This document shows positions 15,792 through 25,425 of a stretch of DNA of 64,000 bases, piece by piece. The translations under genes were made by a program, and so were the position numbers. A model generated the notes under the pieces. That model ran no database searches. It worked only from the letters and a program-made list of their open reading frames with translations, and was not told the DNA's origin. How positions within the stretch are numbered: position 1 is the stretch's first letter; every line of letters starts with the position of its first letter. Source of the DNA: Candidatus Nitrosopumilus sp. (GTDB taxonomy: Archaea > Thermoproteota > Nitrososphaeria > Nitrososphaerales > Nitrosopumilaceae); the NCBI GenBank assembly GCA_029263475.1, contig JAJCXK010000056.1:1-64000 (forward strand). The letters run 5' to 3'.

Positions 15792-16991
15792 ATGGGTCTA
15801 TGGGGATTTGCCCGCCTTTTTGGGCAGGAAAACGAACGTCTTAGGCATGATGAGAAGAAAAGAAAATGTTTGAATATAATTTTATTTTCTAAAAAAAAAG
15901 ATCAAATATTGAAAATAAGTAATAATCAGTTGGAGATATCATCAAAACTTTCATTGTACTCATTTGTCATATCTCTTTGCGGCGTTACTCTATCAATGTG
16001 GGGGGCAAGTTGGGACATTACATCCCATCTACTTAGGATACCTGAGACATTCTTTACTCCATCTCACATCGTGTTGTACTCTGGAGTTGGAATAGGTCTA
16101 GTTAGTGCAATATTGAATCTGATCTTACTTGTTGTAAAAAAACAGATACGTGTAAGCCCTTTTGCATTGGGTTCAAAATTAATTGTTTTAGGAGGAATAA
16201 TGCAGATTGTAGCTGGGCCCGGGGACTTTTACTGGCATGAATTATTTGGGATAGATGGTTTGCTCAGTCCAACTCACATAACACTCGCATTGGGGGTATT
16301 GGTTATGTTGACAGGAGTCATGATAGGTTTTGCAAGAATACGCTCCAATATTGGTCAAAATAATAAAATCATCCAAGCAATGCTTCCAATATCATTTGGG
16401 ATTTTTTGGTTTAGTATTATGTGGCTGATCTTTTTCTTTGTATTGCCAATTTCTGATGGAGATACTCACAACTTAAATCCAGATCCACATGTTGCAATTA
16501 TCATAAGCTTTTTAGCTATACCTTTTGTGTTTTCAATAGTATTTTGGTCCGCGTCAAAAACTTTGAACATTTTTGGTGCATCCACTGCATCAGCATTGGT
16601 GTTTGTTATGATGAATGTAACATCTAACATATTGACATCAGAAGGACTTTGGAGCTATTTACCATGGTTTGCAGCGTTAATGATGTGTGCAATTATTGCA
16701 GATTATTTGTTAAGCAATAGAATCAAATCTGAGTTCGTTCAAAGACATTGTGAAAAAATTTCAGGATCCATTTTAGGTTCAATGTTCTTCATGTTCTCCT
16801 TCCCGATGCTATCAATGACATTTTTAGAGATTTATGTTTTCAATGATGTTTTTCCTTACGATATACTTCCAGAATCATCAAATACAGTATTTGAGATATG
16901 GGTGATGACAATTATTCCTGGTGCGGTGGCTGGCATACTTGGAATGATGTTTGCCTCAAGAAAATTAAATCAAATCACCTTCAAAGTATGA
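15792..16991 (+). CDS. Multi-TM protein with SWDITxHLL motif (paralogue 1)
   Basis: About ten membrane segments. It shares several conserved blocks with the 361-residue protein at 23582-24667: SWDITSHLLRIPETFF then PSHIVLYSGV; AGPGDFYWHELFGIDGLL then SPTHITLALG. Conserved His and Asp residues (WDxxxH, DFxWH, DGLLSPxH) lie at membrane edges and could bind a metal or quinone; that is inference. The N-terminal start is doubtful: ATG 15792 adds about 40 polar residues. A TTG at 15911 with a TTTATTTT box about 28 bp upstream may be the real start. Divergent from the broken kinase. No named family is recalled. Confidence 0.75.
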   Translation: MGLWGFARLFGQENERLRHDEKKRKCLNIILFSKKKDQILKISNNQLEISSKLSLYSFVISLCGVTLSMWGASWDITSHLLRIPETFFTPSHIVLYSGVGIGLVSAILNLILLVVKKQIRVSPFALGSKLIVLGGIMQIVAGPGDFYWHELFGIDGLLSPTHITLALGVLVMLTGVMIGFARIRSNIGQNNKIIQAMLPISFGIFWFSIMWLIFFFVLPISDGDTHNLNPDPHVAIIISFLAIPFVFSIVFWSASKTLNIFGASTASALVFVMMNVTSNILTSEGLWSYLPWFAALMMCAIIADYLLSNRIKSEFVQRHCEKISGSILGSMFFMFSFPMLSMTFLEIYVFNDVFPYDILPESSNTVFEIWVMTIIPGAVAGILGMMFASRKLNQITFKV

Positions 16992-17239
16992 ACTGCTGAT
17001 AAAACTTAATTATTAAGATCATCATTGCCAAAAACTGTAAATTGTGAACGTGGTGTGGGTAGATTGGTACTAATCCATCAGTTTGGGAAAAAATGAGGTT
17101 TGAATATGCATGAAAATTGAATTTTGTTTCAACTCTTTAGATTCTCTGATCCAACTTGGCTGAAAATTATCAAATTTGAGCAAGACAGAATTAGCATGTT
17201 TTAGGTGGAGGATTGATATCAATTAGACATAAAATCAAT

Positions 17240-17371
17240 TTAATTTCCTATTTTATCCACTACACATACGTCATCTTGATATGTTATTTCATCTCCGTAA
17301 TCAATACTGACAATTACACAAACATCGTTTTTTACCATGGTTCGATATGGGCAACTCAGTTCTGAAAACAT
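17240..17371 (-). CDS. Possible small Cys-rich ORF, 43 aa or longer
   Basis: In the 429 bp gap after the multi-TM gene, the minus strand encodes MFSELSCPYRTMVKND, VCVIVSIDYGD, DDVCVVDKIGN to TAA. The frame is open further upstream through a hydrophobic stretch (TIISGTTFSVILFTCITSS) that looks like a signal peptide but has no ATG/GTG/TTG, overlapping the methyltransferase end. It is either a short protein starting at 17371 or a secreted protein that has lost its start. The rest of the gap (16992-17239) shows no gene. Confidence 0.4.
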   Translation of the reverse strand: MFSELSCPYRTMVKNDVCVIVSIDYGDEITYQDDVCVVDKIGN

Positions 17372-17420
17372 GAAAGACGATGTAATGCATGTAAACAGAA
17401 TGACTGAAAATGTTGTTCCA

Positions 17421-18017
17421 CTAATTATTGTGTTTTTGTTTTTTTCTCAAAATTGCGTAGATAGAATCATCTTTTTGATCCTCAGTGTAAATTTTTAATT
17501 CTAATATTTCAAAATCAGGCTCAAATAATTGCCTCAACGTATCCAACTCGTAATACACAAACAACAATCCCTCCATGTTTTCAGTTTTGTTACCCTTCCA
17601 AAATGAATGAAAAAGGATTCCACCTGGATTGAGAATTTCTTTTTGTTTTTTCAGTGATATTTTCAAATCATCGGTGATTAAATGATGTAAAACTTTGTTG
17701 GAGTATATACAATCAAAATTTCTATCCGTGGAAAGTGTCACTGCATCTAGATTTAGCAGATCAGCATTTTGATTTAATCTCTTGTATCTGTCCAAGAATA
17801 TTTGCGAGTTATCCGAACCCGTGACAGCGTAAGTTTTTCTCAACATGTCCAAATCCTTTCCAGGACCGATCCCAATCTCCAATACCAAAGACTTTTCAGG
17901 CAGGAATTCTTGCAAAATTTTGATCAGCTCCGCACCATCAAATCCTGCTGCTATCTTCACATATTCCTCTACGCCTTTCTCGGTATCAAAGAATCCCATC
18001 TCAGTTTTCGTCATCAT
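17421..18017 (-). CDS. Class I SAM-dependent methyltransferase, 198 aa
   Basis: Rossmann-type methyltransferase (methyltransferase 11/25-like): the SAM-binding loop LVLEIGIGPGKDLDML (about residue 45), acidic strand end TGSDNSQIFL, LNLDAVTL, and post-I motif FDCIYSNKVLHHL followed by LNPGGILFHSFW. The substrate is unknown; this cluster includes enzymes acting on small molecules and lipids. It is a single gene, with short small-protein ORFs on both sides. Confidence 0.88.
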   Translation of the reverse strand: MMTKTEMGFFDTEKGVEEYVKIAAGFDGAELIKILQEFLPEKSLVLEIGIGPGKDLDMLRKTYAVTGSDNSQIFLDRYKRLNQNADLLNLDAVTLSTDRNFDCIYSNKVLHHLITDDLKISLKKQKEILNPGGILFHSFWKGNKTENMEGLLFVYYELDTLRQLFEPDFEILELKIYTEDQKDDSIYAILRKKQKHNN

Positions 18018-18154
18018 AATTACGGGTTTATGTCTAACTTGTGATAATAGATCTAATTTGATAATTGAGTTTTGGATTCAAATCCATAAATTTCTGAATC
18101 CCTCTTGGGGATAACTTTTGATTCTGAAATCTGGTTCAATAAAGCGATCTATTT

Positions 18155-18265
18155 TTACTCAAAGGACTTGACAACTCTTGTTATTCGATGGCCACAATTT
18201 CCACAAAGATTAATTTTTTTATCAAATCTTAGTTCACCGCATTTGTCACATCTAGTAAAAGCCAT
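18155..18265 (-). CDS. Mini zinc-ribbon protein, 36 aa
   Basis: MAFTRCDKCGELRFDKKINL then CGNCGHRITRVVKSFE: two CxxC knuckles 14 residues apart, a complete rubredoxin-like or TFIIS-like ribbon with almost nothing else. It was too short for the ORF track. Start and stop are clean. Small solitary ribbons of this sort are common in thaumarchaea; partner unknown. Confidence 0.65.
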   Translation of the reverse strand: MAFTRCDKCGELRFDKKINLCGNCGHRITRVVKSFE

Positions 18266-18434
18266 AATTCACTCACAACGAACTAAGAATTAAGAATTTT
18301 CCTGATTTTTACAAATTTGTGACTAAAAGAACTGTTTGGAGATGGATTTTGGGTCTAGAATTTCTAGATGTTTAAATCATCTTGATGCATTATTCCACCA
18401 TCGTTTTAGCGATAAAAAAACTCGTAGATAATGA

Positions 18435-18941
18435 CTATTTCAAAACCCTGTAATGCATGACTGTCAATTGAGCATATTTTTCAGTTTTTATTAATTCGAG
18501 TTTTGTCTCGTTTTCCATGTTTTTGAAGAGAGGAATCCCCATACCTAAAAGAATCGGAATAATACTTACGATTATCTCATCTACCACTTTTTGTTTTAGA
18601 AAATATGCAATGGTTTGTGCACCTCCAACTAACCAAATGTTTTCACCTGCACCGGGAAAACCATCTTTAACAAATTTGTCCACATCAGATACAAATTCAA
18701 CATTTCCATCTTTGATCTGTTTGGATGCTGTGAAGACAAATGATTTCTTGGCCTTGTACGGATATTCTCCAAATGTTTTCACCTGTTCATACGTGGTATT
18801 GCCCATAATCACAGTATCCATAGATTTGTAAAATGCATCATATCCTGATTCGGCAGATTCGGGAAGCCAGTCTACACTACCATCTTCTCTTGCAATGTAT
18901 CCATCCAAACTCGCTGCAATGTATGCGACAATTTTTGGCAT
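18435..18941 (-). CDS. DHFR/RibD-C-like reductase, 168 aa
   Basis: Matches the YyaP/YwjB group of the RibD C-terminal (dihydrofolate reductase-like) superfamily: N-terminal KIVAYIAASLDGYIAREDGS with WLPE, central MDTVIMGNTTYEQV, NADPH-site IWLVGGAQTIAYFLKQKVVDEI and C-terminal PILLGMGIPLF. Likely an NAD(P)H-dependent reductase of unknown substrate rather than true folate reductase, since the folate-pocket signature is incomplete. Stands alone. Confidence 0.88.
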   Translation of the reverse strand: MPKIVAYIAASLDGYIAREDGSVDWLPESAESGYDAFYKSMDTVIMGNTTYEQVKTFGEYPYKAKKSFVFTASKQIKDGNVEFVSDVDKFVKDGFPGAGENIWLVGGAQTIAYFLKQKVVDEIIVSIIPILLGMGIPLFKNMENETKLELIKTEKYAQLTVMHYRVLK

Positions 18942-19011
18942 GTAAATTATTGTTGGATGAGAGTTATAATCTTAGATTTAATATCATATGTGCTTGAATC
19001 GTTTTCAGAGT

Positions 19012-19464
19012 TTAAGCCACATTCTTTGTAAATGAGATACCGTATTGCTCAAATCCCAAATGCATGTAGAATTGATGAGCTTTTTTTCTTTGATTTCCTG
19101 ACTCCAATCTTATTCTATGACATTTTCTCTCTTTGGCAAGAGCCATGCATGAATTGATCAATTTTTCCCCAATTCCTTGACTTTGGTATTTTTGAAGAAC
19201 TATTAGTTCTGGAATATACATCTCCAAAGTGGTTTGATTAAGTCTTGGCAAAAACATAATGCTTACCATCCCAACTATTTCCACATCATCATATTCTGCA
19301 ACAAGAATTTGTTTATCTGAATCAGTAATGTATTTTTTTACCAGTTTACCAAAGTTGTCAATATCAAAATCTTTTTGTGGTTCTGGACGTCCTAATTCAT
19401 AGAGTAATTCAAGAATTATGGGAATATCTTTGCTAGATGCCTCTTTGATTGTTACATTTGCCAT
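19012..19464 (-). CDS. GNAT-family N-acetyltransferase, 150 aa
   Basis: The ORF track begins at 19710, but the first 82 residues (His- and Leu-rich, no domain) look spurious. The methionine at 19464 (MANVTIKEASSKDIPIILEL) is the normal GNAT N-terminus. Acetyl-CoA motif A is clear: LIVLQKYQSQGIGEKLINSCM, with RxxGxG-like QSQGIG, then RIRLESGNQRKKAHQFYMHLGF of motif B. Substrate unknown. Confidence 0.88.
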   Translation of the reverse strand: MANVTIKEASSKDIPIILELLYELGRPEPQKDFDIDNFGKLVKKYITDSDKQILVAEYDDVEIVGMVSIMFLPRLNQTTLEMYIPELIVLQKYQSQGIGEKLINSCMALAKERKCHRIRLESGNQRKKAHQFYMHLGFEQYGISFTKNVA

Positions 19465-19886
19465 AAGTATGTGAATTGTGTCCAATTCTATAAGCAATTT
19501 GTCATATTTTCTATCATGAATGGAAATGATAACCTGGACTGCTAACCAAATTGGGAACATAAAGGGGTGCAGATGTACCTGACTAAGAAGATTTTTTGTA
19601 TGATGCAGTTCTCTGTTCACATATCTTGTGTTTTTCTGTAACGATATAGTTGATAGCATCACTAATGATAACTGCATGATCTCGATTCTTTCAATACGAC
19701 CTGAGTGCAAGTCTTCAGATATGACTCATTTGATCTTCTTTGATTTAATTAGATTGGGACATTTTTCTTTGTGGATTTTATCTATGAATATCTAATATTT
19801 TTATTAATTTTTTGTTTCTATTTCTGCATGATTCGTAACGTAATAATGATGGAATTATTTATCAAGATCATATTTGGTCTCTTATT

Positions 19887-20138
19887 GTGGTTGAAAATGA
19901 TTCTGCAGATTTATCTCAAAAACCAAATAATCATCTTGGGAAGATCGGTCTTTCGATTATGGTAATTGGCATGGTGATTCTTTATTACGATGGAATGAGT
20001 TTGATTTCGATTGTTCCTTCAGGTTACCAATTCTATGAGCATCCTAAAATCTATGTTCCTATAATTAGCATGATTGTATCTTTTGTCGGTGTTGGAATTT
20101 TCATATATAATTTCAGCAAAGGTGGGAAAGTAATTTAA
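19887..20138 (+). CDS. Two-TM hypothetical protein, 83 aa
   Basis: GTG start with a TTATTTATC box about 28 bp upstream, consistent with leaderless transcription. After a polar N-terminus, two membrane helices (IGLSIMVIGMVILYY and VPIISMIVSFVGVGIFIYNF) flank a short outside loop with SGYQFYEHPK. No known family. The overlapping ORF 19771-19965 is AT-rich shadow. Confidence 0.6.
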   Translation: MVENDSADLSQKPNNHLGKIGLSIMVIGMVILYYDGMSLISIVPSGYQFYEHPKIYVPIISMIVSFVGVGIFIYNFSKGGKVI

Positions 20139-20928
20139 TCAATATTTCATTTTTACTAATTTTCATGGTCCTGTCTAGGATGAAAACATAACGATGTGAT
20201 TTTTTATTTTATTATTATTATTTTTACACAAAATATGGCGAGTGTATGGGAATTGCAAAATAATTGATTGTGATGAATTTGATCTATTTTGATGACCGTG
20301 TTTTAGATACAAACTTTGTTGCCTCAGGCTAGGTTGGATTTATTCATGATGTTTCATTGGAGTTTTATTTCATGTATGTCTAAAGGACAATTTTTGGTGT
20401 ACTTGAAGACAACGTAGAAGTTATGTTTACGGGAATGAATACATAATACAAAATATCACTCATGACAACAATGATAATTACCGTTATCATTCCTGATGTT
20501 GGTGCCTATCTCAAAAACTGATGGTTGCTATTTTGTGAATGGAGTCAATTTATCATCTGATTTTCACAGATGCCATAAAATCTATGCAATTCATCATGGG
20601 TGAACATGACTGTGATGACTTTGTCATCTGTACAGTCATCTTCTATGCTAAAACATACTCGCAGCAACAAGGTTTATCCACAATCATGTCCTCTGCATAC
20701 GTGAATCCAGTACATTCAAACCGTAAAATTACGGGGGCGAATGACCGTTCTTTTTATTTTTAAATCAATACCTTGAATTCGTCTAATTAAAAAAACCAAT
20801 TATAGATCCTGTTGACTTGCAATGTGATCGCTGCTATTGATTAGCGTTTTTATTGTGAAAAGATCAACATTCATTATTGATTGCTGAAAATTCAGTATCT
20901 GTTTTATTGTTGACAATTTACGCACGAT
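20139..20928 (+). other. 790-bp intergenic stretch before purF
   Basis: No convincing gene. The 74-aa ORF at 20539-20763 lacks a TATA box and motifs. An inverted repeat AATGATAA-TTACCG-TTATCATT lies at 20470-20491, and a small hairpin GATGACTTTGTCATC further on. TGTTTTATTG near 20899 is a likely TATA box for purF, about 28-35 bp before its start. Leftover regulatory RNA or decayed sequence cannot be excluded. Confidence 0.4.
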
Positions 20929-22380
20929 TTGGGAGTGACAATAGATTTGGTTAAGGAAAATTGTGGCGTAGTTGGAATCTTTAGTCTTACTGGAACCAAT
21001 GTTGTTCCGATGGTTATTGACGCGTTAAGGGCACTGCAGCATAGGGGTCAGGAGGCATGGGGTCTTGCAATTCCAAATAAGCCTCCTCTAAAGAAACTCG
21101 GATTGGTTTCATCAGCATCGTCTGAATTTAAAAAAATCTCTGAGGAATATGCCTCTTCGTCTGTAATTGGACACGTTCGCTATTCCACCATGGGTAAGAG
21201 CACCTTGGAAAACGCACAACCTCTCAAGGTAAAGGATCTCTGCATTGCCCACAATGGTACCATCGCAAATGTTCAGGAACTATCAAACCTGGTTGGCGGA
21301 TGCTCGTTTACTCCACAAAATGCCAGTGACACTCTTGTTGCAGCTCAAAGACTGGTCTCATTAATCTCTGAGAATGGTGGGATGGGAAAGGCACTTTCTA
21401 TTCTTAAAAACGAAATGGTTGGCTCTTACTGCTTTACGTTTATCTCCGATGATAATTCCGTCTATGCCGCACGTGATCCAAAGGGATTTCGTCCTATGGT
21501 CTTGGGACACAAGAAATCTGATGACACATACATCGTTGCGTCTGAATCCTCCGCAGTCTCTGCAGTAGGTGCGGAACTCCAAAGAAACGTAAATCCTGGT
21601 GAGCTCATCAAACTAAGCAAAAATGGATTGGAGACTGAAATGTTCTCTGATGATCCTGCGCGTGCTCACTGTTCATTTGAATTCACTTACTTTGCTCATC
21701 CCTCAAGCAACATGGAGGGAACCAACATCTATGTTGCAAGAAAAAACATTGGGCGATTCTTGGCAAAGAAATTCCCAATCGATGATGCGGATTTGGTGAT
21801 ACCCGTACCTGATTCCGCAAGGCCCGCAGCATTGGGATATGCACAAGAACTTGGCGTATCATTTGATGAGGGACTTCTAAAAGACAGATACAGCAAGAAA
21901 GGACCCCTGAGAAGCTTCATTGAGCCGCATCAGTCTGACAGAATCGAGATTAACAGGTGGATAATTCCAATCAAGGAAATCATCAAAGATCAGCATGTGG
22001 TTGTAATTGATGACAGTCTGGTTCGGGGAACAAGCTCCAAAGCAATCATAAAGGCACTCAGAAGAGCAGGTGCCCGAAAAATCAGCATGGTCATCACCTA
22101 TCCTCCAATCAAATTCCCATGCTATGCCGGAATAGATTTCCCTTCTCAAGAAGAGCTTGCAACATTCTCTGATGGAAAGGAACTGAATCAAGAGGAGACA
22201 ACTGAGATGGTAAGAAAAAGCATCGGTGCTGACTTTTTGGGGTATAATGATGCTGAAAACCTTGCAGTTGCAGTAGGAATACCTCATGACTCGATGTGCT
22301 TTACATGCTCTTCGGGAAACTATGATTCTCTTGGAATTACGCCTGAATTCCGAACTCGTCAAGAGATGAAAGGCGAGTAG
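20929..22380 (+). CDS. purF: Amidophosphoribosyltransferase PurF
   Basis: First step of purine synthesis: transfers glutamine amide nitrogen to PRPP. After an 11-residue propeptide (TTG 20929 or GTG 20935 start) comes the N-terminal nucleophile CGVVGIFSL, then HRGQEAWGLA in the glutaminase half. The PRPP loop is VVIDDSLVRGTSSKAI. Four cysteines sit where the Bacillus-type enzyme holds a 4Fe-4S cluster: ARAHCSFEF, KFPCYAG and CFTC near the end, so this is the iron-sulfur type. No lesion. It stands alone; purQL and purC are elsewhere in the window. Confidence 0.97.
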   Translation: MGVTIDLVKENCGVVGIFSLTGTNVVPMVIDALRALQHRGQEAWGLAIPNKPPLKKLGLVSSASSEFKKISEEYASSSVIGHVRYSTMGKSTLENAQPLKVKDLCIAHNGTIANVQELSNLVGGCSFTPQNASDTLVAAQRLVSLISENGGMGKALSILKNEMVGSYCFTFISDDNSVYAARDPKGFRPMVLGHKKSDDTYIVASESSAVSAVGAELQRNVNPGELIKLSKNGLETEMFSDDPARAHCSFEFTYFAHPSSNMEGTNIYVARKNIGRFLAKKFPIDDADLVIPVPDSARPAALGYAQELGVSFDEGLLKDRYSKKGPLRSFIEPHQSDRIEINRWIIPIKEIIKDQHVVVIDDSLVRGTSSKAIIKALRRAGARKISMVITYPPIKFPCYAGIDFPSQEELATFSDGKELNQEETTEMVRKSIGADFLGYNDAENLAVAVGIPHDSMCFTCSSGNYDSLGITPEFRTRQEMKGE

Positions 22381-22421
22381 AATAGAATATTTTTTAAGCG
22401 TGTTAATTTGACTTGATAATC

Positions 22422-22700
22422 ATGCAGGCGATATGGAATGATGTTGTAATTGCTGAAAGTGAAGATACTGTGGTAGTTGATGGAAATCATTATTTCCCAT
22501 CTGGTTCTATAAAGCAGGAATATTTCAAAAAAGCTGAGTTAACAACGGTTTGCGGTTGGAAGGGAATGGCCAATTACTATTCAGTTGACGTGAATGGAAA
22601 AATCAACAAGGACTGCGCATGGTATTATGCCGAACCAAACGATGCTGCCATGAAAATTAAGGGGATGATTGCCTTTTGGAATGGCATTGACATCAAATAA
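22422..22700 (+). CDS. DUF427-domain protein
   Basis: Start ATG 22422 (MQAIWNDVVIAESEDTVVVD). A single DUF427 module: YFPSGSIKQEYFKKAELTTVCGWKGMANYY, then KDCAWYYAEPNDAAMKIKGMIAFW. The family is small, cytosolic and of unknown biochemical role. It lies 41 bp after purF and could share its transcript. Confidence 0.9.
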   Translation: MQAIWNDVVIAESEDTVVVDGNHYFPSGSIKQEYFKKAELTTVCGWKGMANYYSVDVNGKINKDCAWYYAEPNDAAMKIKGMIAFWNGIDIK

Positions 22701-22851
22701 TTTGTTCCATTTGAAATGAATCCAATTTTACATATTTTACAGAATGCGTCGCTCTAGGCAGTGGTTGAATTTAGTTTTCTCATATCACATTTATTAAAAA
22801 ATAATTCCGTATGGTAACTCTGATTGCACCCTCCATTTTTTTCCTATCTTG

Positions 22852-23367
22852 ATGGATCAATTCATGAATCTCATTTTTCAACGAGAAATAAATAATTCAT
22901 ATACTGTCATTGGTATTCAAAAAACAGTGGAATTATTCAAAAATATTACCGTCGCACTGATTACCCCTACGCACACAAAAAAATCATTTGATCTGGGATT
23001 GGCGCTGGCAAAGAAGTTTGATGCAGAATTATCCGTAATTGAATGTGTTTACAAGACTCCTCCAAAATTCTATTTCTTTGAAACCGATTCTGATAAGAAA
23101 ATTCTGCAAGAACAGATTTCCAAACTCAAAGAAGAATTAAAAAAATGGAAAGAACTAGGTCAAAAAGAAGGCGTTAAGGTAAACACCAAGTTTACTTTGA
23201 CTGATTCAATTGCCCATTGGGTGATTGACTATGCCAAGGAACACAAAGTAGGCCTGCTGATCGTGGACTATCCTAAGCTTTCCATGATTGAGGCAAATCA
23301 CTTTGATGATATCATTAACACCATTCATCATAAGGCACATTGCCATATTCTGACCACCAAAAACTAG
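22852..23367 (+). CDS. Universal stress protein (UspA fold)
   Basis: Single Usp domain: ITVALITPTHTKKSFDLGLALAKKFDAELSVIECVY, a charged helical insert, then TLTDSIAHWVIDYAKEHKVGLLIVDYPK and C-terminal HHKAHCHILTTK. The ATP-binding GxxGxxxxGS motif of ATP-binding Usps is absent, so it is probably the non-ATP-binding type. About 25 extra residues precede the fold; the methionine at 22852 is next to a TTG at 22849. Confidence 0.8.
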   Translation: MDQFMNLIFQREINNSYTVIGIQKTVELFKNITVALITPTHTKKSFDLGLALAKKFDAELSVIECVYKTPPKFYFFETDSDKKILQEQISKLKEELKKWKELGQKEGVKVNTKFTLTDSIAHWVIDYAKEHKVGLLIVDYPKLSMIEANHFDDIINTIHHKAHCHILTTKN

Positions 23368-23581
23368 CTTCTGAAATCATTCTTTTAGAAAGTATACATT
23401 TCTACTATATTGAGATGTATGTTTTTAATTTGTATTTTTTAATGATTATTGAATGATTATTCTGAAATGATTTGAAAATATGTCTAGCATTTTGAGTGAT
23501 TTTTATTGCAAAATGACTTATCTGTCCGTACTCTGTCTGGTACCACTATACGCCAAATTTCTGTTTGTAAGAACTCCATCA

Positions 23582-24667
23582 TTAGACATCTACTTTTAGA
23601 ATCTTTTTTGATGCTCTTTCAGAGATAAATACTGCCAACATGCCCATGATGATTGCAGGAACAATTGTGAGAATTAATACATCATCAATCATTTCAAAAT
23701 AAACAAAATAGATCAAGCTCGGCGAGACCAGTTTTCCAAGCAGGCTCTCGTTGAACGTATACATGACATATGGATAGTATACCATGTAAAATACAGAGCC
23801 CAGTAATCCACCTACAAAAACTAGTGCTTTTCTACTTTTGTTTAAAAATAGAATAATGTCTACACTTACAAACGGAATTAGATTCAATGAATAGAACATG
23901 ATAGAATCAATCAATGCAAAATTTGGAATGATTGCTGTTGAACTGTAGATTAACAAAAACAATCCTCCCAGACCACTAATCATTCCGAACCTGAAATTAG
24001 ATAACCTGAGAATGAGCAAACTGGACATTGAAATTAGCAAAGGAAATCCCAGGGTTGCTACAATAAACGCAAACGTAGGTTCTGGATTAAATTGAAAATA
24101 GTCCGTATTTGAGAAAGGCAGGGATAATGATGAAATAATTCCTGAACCTGCTAGCCATACAGGCATCACTGCCAAAATTAGCAAGTATTCGTGATAGTTT
24201 TTTGACTGCCTGATTCTCAAGAATTTTGATATTCCAACCATTCCCCCCACTGCACAGAAAAACATTCCTGCAATAAGGGTCAAATGTGGTGGGCTCAACA
24301 GTCCGTCTAATCCAAAATTGGAATGCCAAACAAAATCAAATGGTCCTGCACTGGACAATAATGCAATTCCAATTAGGCTAATTCTTAGTGAAGAAAAATA
24401 AGAATTTTTAAAACTTTTCAATTTTCTCCAGCTTAGAAAAGACACAATCGCCCCTATCAGGGATATCGTTACGCCAAAGTACATCCAAGCATGAGGTGGA
24501 GAGAAAAATGTGTCTGGCTTGCTTAGTAAATGGTTTGTGATGTCCCAGCTTCCGCCTACCGTGACAAGTAAAATTCCAAGGCTTATCAAAACAGAACCTA
24601 TGAGAAAAATACGTTCAGCATTGGCATTCAGATTATTCCTTATGATCTTTGTTTTTGAGTTGGTCAT
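23582..24667 (-). CDS. Multi-TM protein with SWDITxHLL motif (paralogue 2)
   Basis: 361 residues, about ten membrane helices. Conserved blocks shared with the protein at 15792-16991 are GGSWDITNHLLSKPDTFF with SPPHAWMYFGV, and AGPFDFVWHSNFGLDGLLSPPHLTL. It is followed in operon order by nothing and preceded 24 bp upstream by an exported beta-sandwich protein (24692-25273), which may be its partner at the outer face. Family and function are unknown to me; conserved His and Asp at membrane edges suggest cofactor or proton handling. Confidence 0.8.
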   Translation of the reverse strand: MTNSKTKIIRNNLNANAERIFLIGSVLISLGILLVTVGGSWDITNHLLSKPDTFFSPPHAWMYFGVTISLIGAIVSFLSWRKLKSFKNSYFSSLRISLIGIALLSSAGPFDFVWHSNFGLDGLLSPPHLTLIAGMFFCAVGGMVGISKFLRIRQSKNYHEYLLILAVMPVWLAGSGIISSLSLPFSNTDYFQFNPEPTFAFIVATLGFPLLISMSSLLILRLSNFRFGMISGLGGLFLLIYSSTAIIPNFALIDSIMFYSLNLIPFVSVDIILFLNKSRKALVFVGGLLGSVFYMVYYPYVMYTFNESLLGKLVSPSLIYFVYFEMIDDVLILTIVPAIIMGMLAVFISERASKKILKVDV

Positions 24668-24691
24668 CTTTCAGTAATGCCTTACAAAATT

Positions 24692-25273
24692 CTATGGATT
24701 TACCATAACCGAATAAACATTCACGTATTCACCTTGATGATCTAAAATCCCTGTTTGCGGATAGTGCGATAGGTTGCTTGTATGTGGAATGTTGACTGTT
24801 TTCACATATATTGAAAAATTCTCTGCTTTCTCAGGCGTAATGACTTGTGATAGATTGTATGTTGAACCTGGTTGAACTGGTCTGCTCATTGCCTCAATTG
24901 AAGGATATTTTGCATTTATGTGTTCTAAGCCTCCGCTGTATTTGGCAATAATTTTTTCACCTGAAATGATGTTGTTTGGAGGTTGTGTAAAATCATATGT
25001 CGATATTTTGACTATGCTGCCAACTTCGTTCAAATCTGGAAACGCTGTTGAGAGGATGTGGATATCTCCGTATTCTCCGCTATTTCTCGTGGTAATATCA
25101 AGTCTGAATGATTCTCCCAAAGTAATCTCTTTATCTGAAATTTTAACCTCAAAATGAGGTTGCGAAACCAATTTTTCGTGTGACATGTATTTTTCTGGAA
25201 GAATAAACGCAGTCAGTGCAAAGTATGCTGTTAGAGAGACTCCAATCAATACAAAAATCGGCAATCTTTTCAT
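24692..25273 (-). CDS. Membrane-anchored beta-sandwich protein, 193 aa
   Basis: N-terminal anchor (IFVLIGVSLTAYFALTAFIL) then an Ig-like region: QPHFEVKISDKEITLGESFR ... ITTRNSGEYGDIHILSTAFP, the pattern of CARDB-like extracellular domains. Histidines near the C-terminus (IPHTSNLSHYPQTGILDHQG) are notable. First gene of a two-gene operon with the multi-TM paralogue. Function unknown. Confidence 0.7.
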   Translation of the reverse strand: MKRLPIFVLIGVSLTAYFALTAFILPEKYMSHEKLVSQPHFEVKISDKEITLGESFRLDITTRNSGEYGDIHILSTAFPDLNEVGSIVKISTYDFTQPPNNIISGEKIIAKYSGGLEHINAKYPSIEAMSRPVQPGSTYNLSQVITPEKAENFSIYVKTVNIPHTSNLSHYPQTGILDHQGEYVNVYSVMVNP

Positions 25274-25425
25274 ATCTCATTTTCTCATACACCATTAAAA
25301 AATGATGAAACACGCTTAGAAAAAATATAATTTTTTATATTCCTGGAATTTTGAAATGCTATTTTTCTTGGAATTTGAGGCTGCGATATTTTACCGTCAC
25401 TTGCTAACAGTTGAAAAAATCCCAA

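Noticed and set aside
19465-19710. 82-residue N-terminal extension of the GNAT protein
   Set aside because: No domain or signal, odd composition; the inner Met gives the usual GNAT start.
19771-19965. 64-aa hydrophobic ORF
   Set aside because: AT-rich, overlaps the better-supported two-TM gene in another frame; hydrophobicity follows from T-rich codons.
20539-20763. 74-aa ORF in the gap before purF
   Set aside because: No TATA box, no motif, mixed composition; could not be told from chance.
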